This document shows positions 12,101-25,900 of a DNA stretch of 64,000 bases, one piece after another. The first letter of the stretch is position 1. Every line of letters begins with the position of its first letter. The position numbers and the translations under genes are program-made. The notes under the pieces are model-generated. The model saw only the letters and a list, made by a program, of their open reading frames with translations, was not told the origin of the DNA and searched no databases. This DNA is from Babylonia areolata (taxonomy: Eukaryota; Mollusca; Gastropoda; Neogastropoda; Buccinidae): positions 4,504,441 to 4,568,440 of the forward strand of contig NC_134897.1 in NCBI RefSeq assembly GCF_041734735.1, given 5' to 3'.

Positions 12101-14368
12101 TGTGTTATTTATACTGTCACCCCTTAATTATTATGCATGTGTATATGCTGTGTAATATTACTGATGTTTATTTTGCATTTGGTGGTTGTTTTTTTTTGCC
12201 CTTTTTTTCAGTATATGCAAAAGCTTTTCTTCCTTTTTTCTTATGACAGCACTGTCTGTTACAGAAATTCAAAACACTTTACACGCATGAGGAGGAGATC
12301 TGCCAGACACAGGAACAGACGTGGGGAGACTGAGGCCAGGCAGTCACTGGCCTGCTAACATTCCACCCACCAAGGAGCAGCAGACCAGGATAGCACAGGG
12401 AGGGTGCAAGGTGTGTCACGCCAAACACAAAGCAAAAGGAGCGTCACGTCAAGAGGTGAAAAACACATACAAAAAAAAGCCACCACAATCATGTGCAAAC
12501 AGTGTAAAGTGCCCCTCTGTGTTGTTCCATGCTTTGAGGTGTTCCACACAGTCGAGGACTACAGCAAATAATGATCTAGCTGCAGCAGAAATGTGTAAAT
12601 AGATTTTTTTCCTTTTTTTTTCTTCCAAGTGATGGATTTGTATGGTTTTGCTTTTTCTGTCTTTCCAGTGTTGTGATCTTTTTTTATTTTTATTTTTTTT
12701 TTAAACAGTTTGTTTTTCAACACTTGACTTTAAACTGGTTCATGAGAATCAGGGAACCTTACTGTGTAAGAAAAACATCTTATGCTGCCTTGTGGATTAG
12801 CTGATGGATATGACATGCCTGGTGAGTACAGCATACATATTTTTCAAATTTTTTTGTTTTTCAGTATTTAGTGACAATTTAAAATATTTTTTAAAAATAT
12901 TTAGCAGCATTTAACCTTCACTGGCTATCGTGAGTCATACACGACCCAGAAGGGTACAAAAACGCAAATATCTCAGCCAGTTCTTGACATTTTTGTACGA
13001 AATTTCAGAAATGCTTCTGACACCTAAAAGGTCAACTTTTGCCAAAAAATGAAAAAAAAAAAAATCATTAATTAGTTAATGAGTAATTAAAGGTGGCGTT
13101 TTAACTACACACGGATGCTTGTGTGGGTTGTGTATGACCCATGCTTTTTAAAGAGGAAAAAACGTGGTCACCCCTCGAAAGCTCGTGTGGGTCATGCATG
13201 ACCCATACCTTTTTAATAGTGATTTAAGGTTTAATTTGCAATTAGTGAAGAAAAATAAAGAAGTTTTACTATCGATAGCCTCACTACCCCCACCCCCCCC
13301 CCTTTCCCCTGTCTTCAGCTACAACCCCCTTCCATCCCTTTCTGTAACAGCATGTACCTGTGTGGCTGAATATCTCTCTGTGTGTGTAGGATGCTATGAG
13401 TCATCTCTCTCTCTCTCTCTCTCTCTGTCTGTCTCAGTCTCTCTCTGTCTGTCTGTCTGTCTCTATCTCTCTCTATGTGTGTAAGTAGGGTTTATATGTA
13501 TGTGCATGTGGTGTTATCCGTTTGTGCGTGTGATCAGTTGTGTGCGTGTACGTGTGTGAATGCGTGAGCATGTGTTTCTTCTGAGTGTATAATTTGTATG
13601 TCTTTGTCTCTGTGTGAAAGTGTGTTGAATTTTTCAAATATGCCCATATTTGCCGTCACAGGAAAACTACATGCACTATTTAACTACGTCTCCATAGATT
13701 TAAGCATAGGGGAACGCAATTTTTACCCAGGCTTTCTGTTACCGGTGAGGAGTGGGAGGGATGGACCTTGGGTTGAGTTTCAGTTTCAGTAGCTCAAGGA
13801 GGCGCCACTGTATTTGGACAAATCCATATACGCTACACCACATCTGCCAAGCAGATGCCTGACCAGCAGCGTAACCCAACCTAGCTGACCATGCCATTAA
13901 GCAAGTAAGAAGTGTACCCCATGCTGAGCGTAGGGCCTGATTGTCAACTGCCCAGTGGGCAGTCTTTAGGCCTGATAAAACTTGGAAGGCGAAGGCCTAC
14001 ATCCATTAATGGAAGGGTAAGCTGGGATGTATATCCTGTGTGAAACTGATCATGACAACATCAGTGCAAAGCTAGCATTGTTCTAGGCAGTCTTTTGGCC
14101 TGAAAAACTAGGAAGGAGAAGACCGACATCCTATTCCATTAATGGCATGGTCAGCTAGGAAGTACAGGCCATGTGAAACACATGTCACTTTCACAGCGTG
14201 TTGCGTGAAATTTACTCCAGTGACTTATCCATGATTTTCGCGTGCGGTGTCACATATATATTCATATGTTTTTTTTTTGTCGTCGTTGATTTTGATAATA
14301 AATCATAATGAACAGAAAGGAAAATATTGTGATTTATGGTATTTGGATTGGTTGCCTGCAGAGAACTG

Positions 14369-14407
<39 letters not shown>

Positions 14408-16918
14408 TGAAGAACCCAAAAGTTCAGTGGAATATAGCCTGAGAAACAGCAAGAAGGTGCAGCTGCTGTGCAAAGTTATGTAAAGCCCACAAATGGGCAG
14501 CAAGACCCAATGAGAATGCGAAAAAACATCGCTGGTGATCAGTAAAGGGGGCAGGAGTGATGTGCTGTGTAGGCAGAAGGGAAGTGACTACATCACCAAC
14601 CGCCTAGGTTACAAATGCGGAGTTGCCTCCCTTGGCGGTGATAATTGGCAAAAAGGATGGTGTCTTTAGAGCACATATCCCCTGGAGTGATGTTTCTCGC
14701 TGTAGAGGGAGGAGTGTCATGCTGCGTGTGGGAGTCTGTGGTTCAATGCCGTCGTAACCAACACAGGTGAATACAGCCTCAAGGGGAATAATTATGTCCC
14801 TTGATGCTGTGGGTATCCCTACCCAAATCGGTCGCTATCGGATGTGAGACGGTTGTGGCATGACGGAGCCATCAGCCAGTGTTGTGGACAAGGGGGTGGC
14901 AAAGTCCATCGGCTTGCTGTGTGCGTCCCCTGGAGCTGAACGGCAGTCCAACCTCATGAACAGCTCCTGCAAGAGGGCTGACCTTCAGCTGTTGTGTGTT
15001 GACGGATAAAGGGACAGACAAGATTGGCCCAAGCACTGCCGAGCGGCAGGATCAAGTTATAAAGAGGCACTCCGACATGGAAGTGCCAATATTAGTCTGG
15101 GTAACAGCAGAGTTAGGCAGTGGGGCAGAAGAAACCAGCACTGCTGAAGTTCAATGGGCCGTGCATGTACCTACTCTATGGGCAAGGGGCGGTGCAGGCG
15201 CAAGGGAGGTAACTGCAGTGGTCACTGGCAGGTGTGCCGAAGTGGAAGTTGCCTCCCTTGAATTGGATGTTGGGGACAAGGGTGTGCATGTGTATGGGCG
15301 TTCGTGTCCCCTAGCAGTCCACCTGCCTTCCTACCTAGAGGGAGGGCTTCCCGACTCACTACTGGAAACTGCACGACTGACCTTTGTGTGGGTAAACAAA
15401 CCCAGAGATGACACCAGTGGAGGTGTAGGTGGTAGTGTGGTCTGGGGTCGACTGGAGAAGGCATGGAAAGGCCACAAGGCTTAATTTCTGCCCCAAATAC
15501 TGAACCTGAACCTGTACCTGTTGGTGAGAGAACTTGAGGCAGAGAGCCCTTCCGACTGTGATAGCACCATACTTTAACTCGATTGGCCAAACGAGCTAAG
15601 TAAGTTTGTGACCTGATACAAGTCTCTGTCAAATACAAAAACATGAGTGTCAAAGAATCAATAGACAGAATAGGCAGATAGTAGTTTGCACAGGACAGGA
15701 ATCGGGACTCCCTGCTGGAGTCTGCACAAGTGGGTCACGGTGAAGTATGTGTAGTGAAAAACCTGTTTAAGAGAACCACCAATACCTCTCCAGCATCCAC
15801 TTCATCACGGGGGCCTGAACGACGCTGGGTGTAGCTGGTGACACTGCGTAGTGAGGACTTGGACATGGTACAGGTGGCCATTTCCTGCGCAACAACAGAA
15901 CACATGTGCATTTCCAATCTATTTATCAAGATACCTTTGTTATTTTAATTCCCGCCAAACCACTAAAGTGAAAAAGTGTAAATATCAACCCAAAAGACCT
16001 AGAAAAAAAAATGGGCAAAAGTACAGACACAGTCCTGTACATAAACCAAGAACATGCCTCTGACTGGCCAACACCGTCCAAATCATATCATGCTGCTTAG
16101 AACCTCACAGACCACTGAGGCCATCTCAAGGCTATCACCAAGGTTTTAATTTAACTTTTTTTTTTTTTAGTGCCAGTCGGGCATAAAACATCTGAGAGCC
16201 CAACTGTGCTTTAGGGTGCCAGCATAATAAAATGAAATAAAATCTTTGATCGAGTGATAATTTGCATTTGTGTTGATGTTTAAAAAATTGCATTCAAAAT
16301 GTCCACATGCCTGAACCCCATGGGCCCGTTGATAACAAGGATTAAAAGAGCAGAGCCCTCCCTGCTGCTGCCTCTGACACAACCTTTTTTCTTGCATCGT
16401 CTTTCCACGGACAACTTGCGCACTTGAGGTTGGGAGTGCTTCACGAGTGTGAACCTTTCAATCACTTCTGATCTCTCAACAAGTTCATTTTTTGCTTTTC
16501 CAATTCCACCTCCCCTCTGTTCGGTCTCCTTCCAACACAGTACACACACACAAGCACTTGGGTGCCATCTTCCTTCATTTCAACAGTGTGCCAAGGAAAG
16601 TCTGCTAGGCTTCATTGTGTACATATGCTGGTGCTTTGATTCATACTCCTGCTGTTTATTCTTATTATCATCCCAAGCTTTTGTCTGTTTCGGGAGCCTT
16701 TCTTTTAATGTCATGCAGATCCCAGCAGTCAGTGAGCATGTTTCACAAAGAGAGGCTTGCGGCAGGGAATACATCGAGGGGTCTCCCTGGCAAATTTTCA
16801 CCGGAATTAACAAAACGAACATATCATCAATGTATAATTATACATAACAAAATCAGATGTAACAACCGACATGCAACACAAAAATTGTCAACAGACACCT
16901 CAAACATCCAAGACGGGG

Positions 16919-16950
<32 letters not shown>

Positions 16951-19900
16951 ACAGACACAAAATGGAAAAAGCCAGAAAACAAATACAGCAATACAAAAGA
17001 GGAATTTTCCAGCACAAAATTTTCCAGAATGTGGGGATATTATGTATATTGAGAGAGTTCCTGGCATCCCCATGAAGGTACATTCCCAACAAACTGTCAA
17101 ATCAAGACAGTTATCATGCAACCTTCAAAGTTCAGTCCACAAAAGAAAACTACATTCCAAAATTACTGATGCTTTAGGTCTAAAACACAGAATAAACACA
17201 CATGAGTTCCAAATAACTAGTTATCAACTTCGTACCTTACTGTTCAGGGAAAAAAAAAATCAAATGACTATGTTTAGCATAAATTCAGGCCCACCAAATA
17301 CCATCCCAAGACTTAAATAAAACACACTTTTTTTTTCCTTTCCATAACTTCAGGTGAAAAAAAAAAATCAAGGTGATCAAGCAGAAATGGAAATGGCAGA
17401 TAAGAAAATTAGGCTGGAAAACAAAGGAGTAATACAAAAGAGGAATTTCCTCGCACAGATGTATATACTCTTTATAACTAAGAAAGCCTCAAACATATCA
17501 AAAGATATAGGAATCTGAAGCCAATCCGGTTACAAAAAAGAAAAAGGGAAAAAAGAAGAAAAAGAAGTAAATCAAATTAAAACAGAAAAAGGAAATGACG
17601 GAGGATCTAGAGCCCACCCCCTGCCAAGAAATTTCGACCCAACTGACGCATAACAGCAGAGCAGCCTTAACCCCTAGGCTGCCTATATGACCAGTTAACT
17701 CGTCAGTACAACCGTGTACACTTCGCTGCCACATTACATCAGTGAAATATTTGAACTTTCCCCCCGGTTTGTATTGAGTTCATTGACAAAAATACTGACA
17801 GATACTGATAGCTTTTGTTTGGGGAATCTTTCTAGATTCTATTGATAGATAGAAACCCCATCTATGTCATCAGGCAGTCCTTTATTTGAATCTTTGGTTG
17901 GGTTAAAAAAAAAAAAAAAATCAGCATGTTGATCGTAACTATCAAAGTTGAAGAAAAGATGCGTTAGAAGACACTGCAGACCAAACTTAAAAACTTTTTA
18001 ATCTTTTTGAAGTTGACAGTCCTGTCATTCTTCTCTTTCCACACCTTACAGTTCACACAACACTCCGTATGAATATGGTGATCTGTAATCATACGCATTC
18101 TATCCCATTCATACTAAACTAGATGGCTTAATAGCCGAGTGGTTAAAGTGTTGGACTTTCAATCTGAGGGTCCCAGGTTGGAATCTCGCTAACAGTGCCT
18201 GATGGGTAAATGGTGGAGATTTTTCCAATCTCCCAGGTCAACATATGAGCAGACATGCTAGTGCCTGCACCACCTTCATGTGTATATGCACACAGAAGAT
18301 CAAATGTGTATGTTAAAGATCCTGCAATCCATGTGAGCGTCCGGTGGGATATGGAAACAAGAACATACCTAGCAGGCACACCCCCGAAAGCAAAGAATGG
18401 CTGCCTACATGTAGGTGTGTGGGGAGGGGCAAGGGGTGTAAATAAAATAGTCATACACGTAAAATGTTACACGTCTGTATGCGCGTGTATGTGTGCATGA
18501 CTGAAACCCAACTGAACACAAGAAACTAATGATGAGCACCCAATGGCAGCCATCAGTCGGCTCTACCAGGGTAGGCAGCCTGTTGTGCAAATGACCCCAT
18601 GTTTGTCAAGCGCTTAGAGTGTGGTCTCCAACCGAGGACAGGCATAATACAAATATCCATATGATCATCATAAAACACATGGTGCATGTACTGTCGGCAG
18701 CTCACCTCTTCTTCATTGTTAAAAAGCGAGGTCTTCATCTCATCCCCAACAAACCACCGCTTGCCTTTCATCACGATGTCACTTGGGGGGTTGTGGGTTG
18801 TTTCTGAGTCAGCACTCCACACCTGCAGAACACAGTCAGTCATGTACATCAGTACTGAACAGCCAGCAACGCAGTCACAGAGCAAGTGAGAATATGGTCT
18901 TCCTCATGGTGAATCAAGTCTGGAGTGAAGGGGCACTGGGAGCTTATATTGATTCCTAAGTACAAGCCATGAAGAATGTAAAGTCTAAAATGTGGACGTT
19001 TCATCCATTTCTGCTATTGGACAGCAGTAAGTCAGGAATTCTCCTTTCATGTTATCATTTCGGGAGTTATTTACCCAATTTTTTTTTTTTTTTGCTGCCT
19101 GATCATCTGCACCGTTTCAGTGGCATTACTCCCATGCCGCTCATTTAGATTCCCCCATACACGGCCACACCTGGGTCCGTCTGTCACAGTTCCAGCGTCG
19201 GCAGTCCGCAGGGAACCATCGATGTTAGGTCGCCAGGAGGCCACACACCAGATGAGACCCTGCACTGCTGCTGAGTCACTTCGGTGGTGTTCAATGGTGC
19301 CTGTTCTGATTCTACATACTTAGGACACCACCTACTAAGCCCCCTACTAACGACAATAATGGCTTAGTCCCGGAGCCAGACTCAGTGAGCGTCCCTCCCA
19401 GAGTGGAGACCGCCACCATGTCCCTCCAACAACAGCACCCTCATGAATCTGCTGACACTAAAGACATTGACAGGACTCACCCCAAGCACAGAAGTGGAGG
19501 GATATCAAAACTGAGGTATTTACCAAATGTTTGTCCCTCTCCTCTTCCTCATGTTCAATGAAGAATAGTGAGCTAACTTTGAAAACCAATCAAACTACAG
19601 ATCAATCCTGACTGGCTGTCATCCATGAACAGACCTAACAAAGATGGTCACAGACAGACAAGTGGATGATAACTCATCACTCACAGTGACGGTGTTGCCA
19701 GCCTTCACCACCAGACTGCGGTGGAACTTGAAAGTGGTTTCCTGTTCCCCGGCTAGGTGCTTCAGCTGCCATGTCCCCACTGAAATGTCCTGCACACACA
19801 CCACAGTGAACACTGAAATGTCCTGCACACACACCACAGTGAACACTGTAATGTCCTACACACACCCCACAGTGAACACTTATGACCTGCACACACACCA

Positions 19901-22900
19901 CAGTGAACACTAATGTCCTGCACACACACCACAGTGAACACTGAAATGTCCTGCACACACACCACAGTGAACACTGAAAAGTCCTGCACACACCCCACAG
20001 TGAACACTGAAATGTCCTGCACACACACACCACAGTGAACGCTGTAATGTCCTACACACACACACACACACCACAGTGAACACTGAAAAGTCCTGCGCAC
20101 ACACACCACAGTGAACACTGAAATGACCTGCACACACACCACAGTGAACACTGGAAAGTCCTGCACACACACACAATTAACACTGCAACGTCCTGCATAC
20201 AAACAACAATTAACACTTTAACGTCCTGCACACACACACACACCGCAATGAACACTGAAATATCCTTGATAAACGCTCTACACCGTCTTCGCCAATGATG
20301 CTGTTTTCCATTTACTCGCACACATAGTTAAAAGCGTCCCAGAGGGATTCCTTTTGTAAATGATTTGTCTCTTCTTCCATGTCGATCCACATGTCTCAGA
20401 ATGAAGTCCCTTTCGAAAGATTTTGTGGTAGTGTGCTTTCCATGCCACAAGATCTGTCAAGAAATTAGATGTTCACAATTCCCTTGGTTAGAAAAGCAGG
20501 CTCTCTGATCCAAGTCTTCAGTAATTTGGCCACACTTCTCCCCATTTGAGAGCTCTAGTCTTAAGAAACTGGGTTCTGTTCCCTTGCTTTGTCAAACATG
20601 ATCTCTTGGGAAAAAATAAATGAAAGCTTTCAGCGCAAGTTTTCTTTTTGCCTGGGAGTTGATGGTCTGGCTGTGGTATTCTCTTTCTCTTTGGCTTTCT
20701 GTCCATATGTTAGTGTTTCACTATTTGCACTTAAGAACATATTTGGCACTTTTAACATTAAACACGTACAATGCACCAGTCTCTTTGCAAACTTTGTAGG
20801 GGTTTTGTGAACACATCAAATTTCATATCTATCAGTCTGAACCTTGCTTTGTTTGGTCACTAATCTTATGTCTGTCTCAAAGTTGTTTCCGTTGTGAATG
20901 ATGCAGAATTTGTGTGTCCACACTGCTCAAGTTTATGTTTGACACAAAGAAAATGAATTATGTTCATTATTCTGGTACTGTGGCATTGCAATCAGGTATA
21001 CCCCAGACTTTATCTATATAGTTTAAAGAAGGAAAAGTGACCAATATATATGTACATACACACACTCCCCTCGCATTCAAACTACAAATAAAACACTATA
21101 AGACTGATACAGTGTGACAGTGTGATTTATTTAATATCCATTGGAAAAAGATAAGAAAAAACACCCCGCTTCATTTGCATTGTGGCCCTTGTGGTTGGCT
21201 GGGACATAAACCATGTCAATTAGACTGATTAAATGCAATACTACATATTGCAACATGAATCTATTCTAATTTAGTGCCAAATTGTGCCAGGAGTTATCTC
21301 ACACTGATAAAGAAATCCTTCATCCAGTAATCAGTTAATGGCGTTTGAGCATGTTCAGTACACCCAAGTATTTGATCATGTGACAAGATGATACGGCACA
21401 AATCCAATTTTAATGCTATTTATGGAACAGCTCATACTAATTTCTTTCTGTGGACATAAAGAAATGAAATGTGTGATGAAATATGTGGATATAATGCCGT
21501 TTCAAGCATATATACCCCAAGGAGTTATTTATACGGCCCAAAGAAGGAAAAATGGCCAATATTTACCCTCCCCTTGCATTTATACCATAATTCAAAACTG
21601 GCGTACAGGTAAAAGGAAATTTTCTATCTAAAATTACGTTTAAATAACATACTTACCGTGACCCAACTAGTGCAGACTCCGGCAGGGGTCTGACATTCCT
21701 GTCCTGTGCAAACTACTATCCGCCTATGCGGAGAAAACGAAACTACGGCTGATAACCTCCCGGAAGTAGGTAACCTCCCCTTTGTCCTGCTGGCTAGCAC
21801 CCTCTTTTGACGGCAATATGCCATCACCAGCGCAGCGAGCAGGGAGAACAGGAAGCGGGGAGGACGGGAGGGTCTTAAATTTGGGTCATGGTAAGTATGT
21901 TATTTAAACGTAATTTTAGATAGAAAATTTCCTTTTAATTACACACACTTAACTGTGACCCAACTAGTGCAGAACAGCGCGACAAGGTGGAGGGCTCGCC
22001 TGTTTTACTGTCTGTGTGCTGTGATGGCCTGATGTGCAACTACCACAGAAGCGATGCCTCTTGAGCCATCATCCCGCAGGCATGCAACATCTCTCTGGTA
22101 GAAGTCGATGAGCCATCATCCCTAAAGCGACAGATGTCCCTCAAGTAGAATTCGACGAAAGTAGAGTGTACTGAGTCACCTAAGGAAATTGGTGCGGGCA
22201 AAGAAGACAGAGGTCCGCAGCTGTATTGTGGGAGAGGTCTGTGGACCACAGCTGTGCTGATAAATGTAGCACAAAGAAAATCAGGTCGGTGGGTTGAATC
22301 CACACTTTACTGAGAGCCCTTCGAATCAAAGGAAGGGAAGGAAACATGTACCCTTATAGGGTTGTCTCATTTGAGCGCGGTTTGAGCGTTAATGCAAGGA
22401 GGTGCACATGTGGCTTGATCTGATGATTCCACATCGGATGTGGGCCGATAGTGGAAGTGATTTCTGTGTTTGAAGGAAACTGTGGCACGAGACAGGTAGG
22501 TCGCCATGTTGGGCTTGCCTTAGGCATGACAGCCAGATCTTTAGAGCTCCTCCATGCGAGCTGACATGCGATGGGCGCTCCCCCCACCACTTTTTTGTCG
22601 TTGCCAAAAAATGACAGCACTGGTATGTTGCCTATGCACAGAATGGCAGACATTTGGCAACAAAAGACTTGATGTCTCTGGGACAGGGTTGTCACTGCTG
22701 TCTAGGCTATAAGCAGAACCACTCACTTAGCCAACTGCGAGATCCCCCTGACAGGCCTGATAGTGCCAGACACTGATAAGTAGGTCAGCTGCTGTGCCTG
22801 CTAACCCGTCACTGACCCTTCTTTGTCTCCTATTAAAGCGTGGCAATTTGCACGCCTCTTTTGAGCGGGCTGGTGAGCATACTCCTATTTCTGTAGCATT

Positions 22901-25900
22901 AATGTTTGCACTGTTGGAAAGAGTAGACACTTCTCTTTTTGTTGGTGGTAGTACTTTCCTTGGCTGGAAAATACTTTTTAAGATAGCAGTATTTACTTGA
23001 CAGAACTGTGCTGACAATTGTGACTGGCAGTGGTGTTGTTTTTTTTCATAGCAGAAGTACCGTGAGTTTGGTTTTCCTTCACATTCTGTTCTCTCACATT
23101 TCCTTCTTCCATTCCTTTCTTTCATTCTGTTTTCTTCTCTGTCTTTCTTTCGTGCTGTTTCCTTGCCTCTCTTTCTCTCCTTCATCCATTCCTTTCTTTT
23201 GTTCTGTTTCCTTCTCTCTCTTTTCTTCTGTGTGCATGAATGACTGAATCAGTGTGCCTGTGGAGTACTTGTACAAGCTGCAAAACAGTTGTGATCTTTA
23301 ACACGCCACAGCTTCCTTCAGAATTTCTGTGGCATTAATATTTGCACTGTTGGAAAGAGCGGACACTTCTCTTTTTGTTGGTGGTAGTACTTTCTTTGGC
23401 TGGAAAATATTTTTTAAGATAGCAGTATTTACTTGAGAGAACTGTGCTGACAATTGTGACTGGCAGTGGTGTGGGTTTTTTTCCTGTAAGTACCACGAGT
23501 TTGGTTTTCCTTCACATTCTGTTCTCTCACATTTCCTTCTTCCATTCCTTTCTTTCATTCTGTTTTCTTCCCCATCTTTCTTTCGTGCCGTTTCCTTGCC
23601 TCTCTTTCTCTCCTTCATCCATTCCTTTCTTTCGTTCTGTTTCCTTCTCTCTCTTTTCTTCAATGTGCGTGAATGACTGAATCAGTGTGCCTGTGGAGTA
23701 CTTGTACAAGCTGCAAAACAGTTGTGATCTTTAACACGCCACAGCTTCCTTCAGAATTTTACAGCTATCAACACAGGTTAGTGAGAGGCATGCTGATGTG
23801 TAATGCTGTGCATGGAATGTATTGCCTGTGTTGAGCGAATTTTGTGAGATTAGATTCAGTGTGTTAAAAATGTGTCAAAATGCATGTTAACAAACTGGTG
23901 GTAAGCATACCTGCTTTTTTCAGTTATCCTGAGAAAAATAATCAGATGTTCACATTTGAGTTTCCTATCATTTTAAAGCTAAGACTGTGCTCTTTCAAAC
24001 CATACTATTCATTAAGCGATTGCGTTGACAAGCAATGTGTTATCAAAAGTTAACGAAGAGGTGTTTTCTCCCTGTGGCTGCTGCTATCATGTGGAACAGC
24101 ACACTGGTCTTTCTCCCTCCCAACAGCTGATAACGGCTGGAGGTGCAACATGAAAGAGAACTCATAGCATTTTGTGCTCTCAGTTAAAGCTCTAACCCTT
24201 CCGGCAGTAGCGTTATTTTTAGGCGGCGCCTTTCCCTCCTGAGTTGAGTGCAGGGTCAAGTTCTCTCCTCGGATGAACTAAACGTCAAGTGCTGAACACG
24301 TGTGTTGTGTAATTGCCCAGGTAGGTACCATCGCGAAGGGGCTTACGGAAGGCTTGGTGGCTTCTCTACCTGAGTGTGGCATGTTGGAGCAACCTGCAGA
24401 AAGTTGTCGGCAGTCAATGGCTGGTTTGGATCAGGCTGTGGAAGTGCATTTCATGTGTCCACAGGTCATGGAGTCTCATTCTGTGGTGGAATTCCATATG
24501 GAAGAGGAATTCCATGGGCAAAATTTTTGCTGAAGGTTCTTTAGTGAGAAAGGGGACCGGATCCATGACAGGCCTCTGGCTGTGTGTGGTGCGCACTGAG
24601 TCTGGGATGGAGCGGGGCAGGGGCAGGGAGGTAATGGCTCAAGATGTGTTGTACTGGCCATTTACATCAAAGCACTGATCTGACATACGTTTTCAGTATG
24701 GCCAACTGCAAAGTGAGAGCTGTGTTATCAGTGGTTTCTTAATTGCAAAGGGAAATCGTTTGCAGCTTAATCTTTCATGAATGACTATGTCTCTCAGACT
24801 GGAAGCCAAATTGCACTGGGACTTAGTGCTGCAGCCCTGGACCTAACTAGCCTTTGGGATCCGTCCCAAAATGAAATGAAATGAAATGAAATTATGGTGC
24901 TTAGAGCCTCGCCGACCACTAAGGCCATCTCAAGGCTATCGCCGCGTCAATAACTACTACAAGGATAAAAAAAACCAACCAATTAAAACGAGTCACCACT
25001 TCAAACTTTCCACTCCAAAGTTAAAACAAACTTCCATAGTTTAAAACCTTCAAATCTGGTTAAAAAGGTTCACTTCTTTTAAGAAGTCCATCAGCGCCCA
25101 CGGAGGGACATCACGAAACAAAGTCTTCAAAGAAACCGCCGTGTAATGTCTGCGTCTAACATCATGCAGATCCCAACAGTCAAGGAGCACGTGTTTCACG
25201 GTGAGAGGCTCGTCACAGGGAATGCATCGAGGGGCCTCCTCCCCCTTCAACAAGTAAGAATGAGTAAAAAAAGTGTGCCCCGTACGCAGTCTGCACAGCA
25301 CAGACTCCTCCTTTCTGTTCTTCACCCCCGAAGGGAGGGTCTCTTTTAGGTCCGGACGGATCTGGAAGAGCTTGTTGTCCGTCTGGGTGTTCCACTCCTC
25401 TTGCCAAAGATCCTTAACGTAAGTGTTGACCTTCTGCTTCATGTCTGTATAGGGTACCAAGGATCTGGACAATTCTTTCTTTACAGCGTTCCTGGCCAGC
25501 AGGTCCGCCCTTTCGTTACCACGAATGCCAACATGTCCGGGAACCCAGGCCAACACAACCTCGTATCCTTTCTTCGTTGCGAGAGTAAAAGTTTCATAAA
25601 ATTCCAGCAGTTTGGGATGAGTGATATTCCTGCAGGCGATCGCCTCCAGGGCTGACAAGGAGTCGGAAAAGATCATGAATCTCTTCTGTTTCGAAGAGAG
25701 AACCATTTTTAACCCCAGAACCAGTGCGGTCAGTTCCGCAGTGTACACCGAGCTGTCAGACAGGATGTGTTCCGTTGAGGGCCGGTCAGGAAAGGCGGGA
25801 CAGAACGCAGATGCAGCGACTCCGTCCTCTGACTTGGAACCGTCAGTGAAGATGCTTTGAAAAGTGGGGAATTTGTGGCACAGTTCCGAAAAGTAGGTTC

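Larger units (their letters stand above)
9849..15751. mobile_element. Family X element, copy 1
   Basis: A long element whose two ends are inverted copies of each other: ACTTACCATGACCCACTAGTGCAGACTCC at left and GAGTCTGCACAAGTGGGTCACGG at right (terminal homology about 130 bp or more). Its interior is colinear with copy 2: 10560-10950 matches 22390-22640 and 31140-31260, 13690-14050 matches 31600-31780, and 14290-15740 matches 33470-35470. I see no transposase. A piggyBac relic and an S2 repeat are inserted in it. The class is unknown. Confidence 0.75.

Noticed and set aside
14996-15484. 162-codon plus-strand frame and the opposite 15222-15653 frame
   Set aside because: Both lie in the interior of X copy 1, are not conserved as frames in X copy 2, and show no motif.
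16280-16549. Candidate lamin or other exon on the minus strand
   Set aside because: It does not match any lamin part, lamin phases already join without it, and no clear acceptor precedes it.
18125-18205. tRNA gene
   Set aside because: Boxes A and B are present, but the acceptor stem does not close and the sequence continues as a SINE body found elsewhere in the window.
19790-20275. CRISPR-like array
   Set aside because: The 33-bp units are directly contiguous without unique spacers and derive from a lamin exon border.
19762-20321. Independent Cys/Val-rich secreted repeat protein
   Set aside because: The open frames are a reading of the 33-bp array and have no own start or signal peptide. 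They matter only as possible lamin exon extensions.
23094-23709. Lys/Glu/Arg-rich minus-strand frames
   Set aside because: A product of the pyrimidine-rich tandem duplication. Low complexity only.
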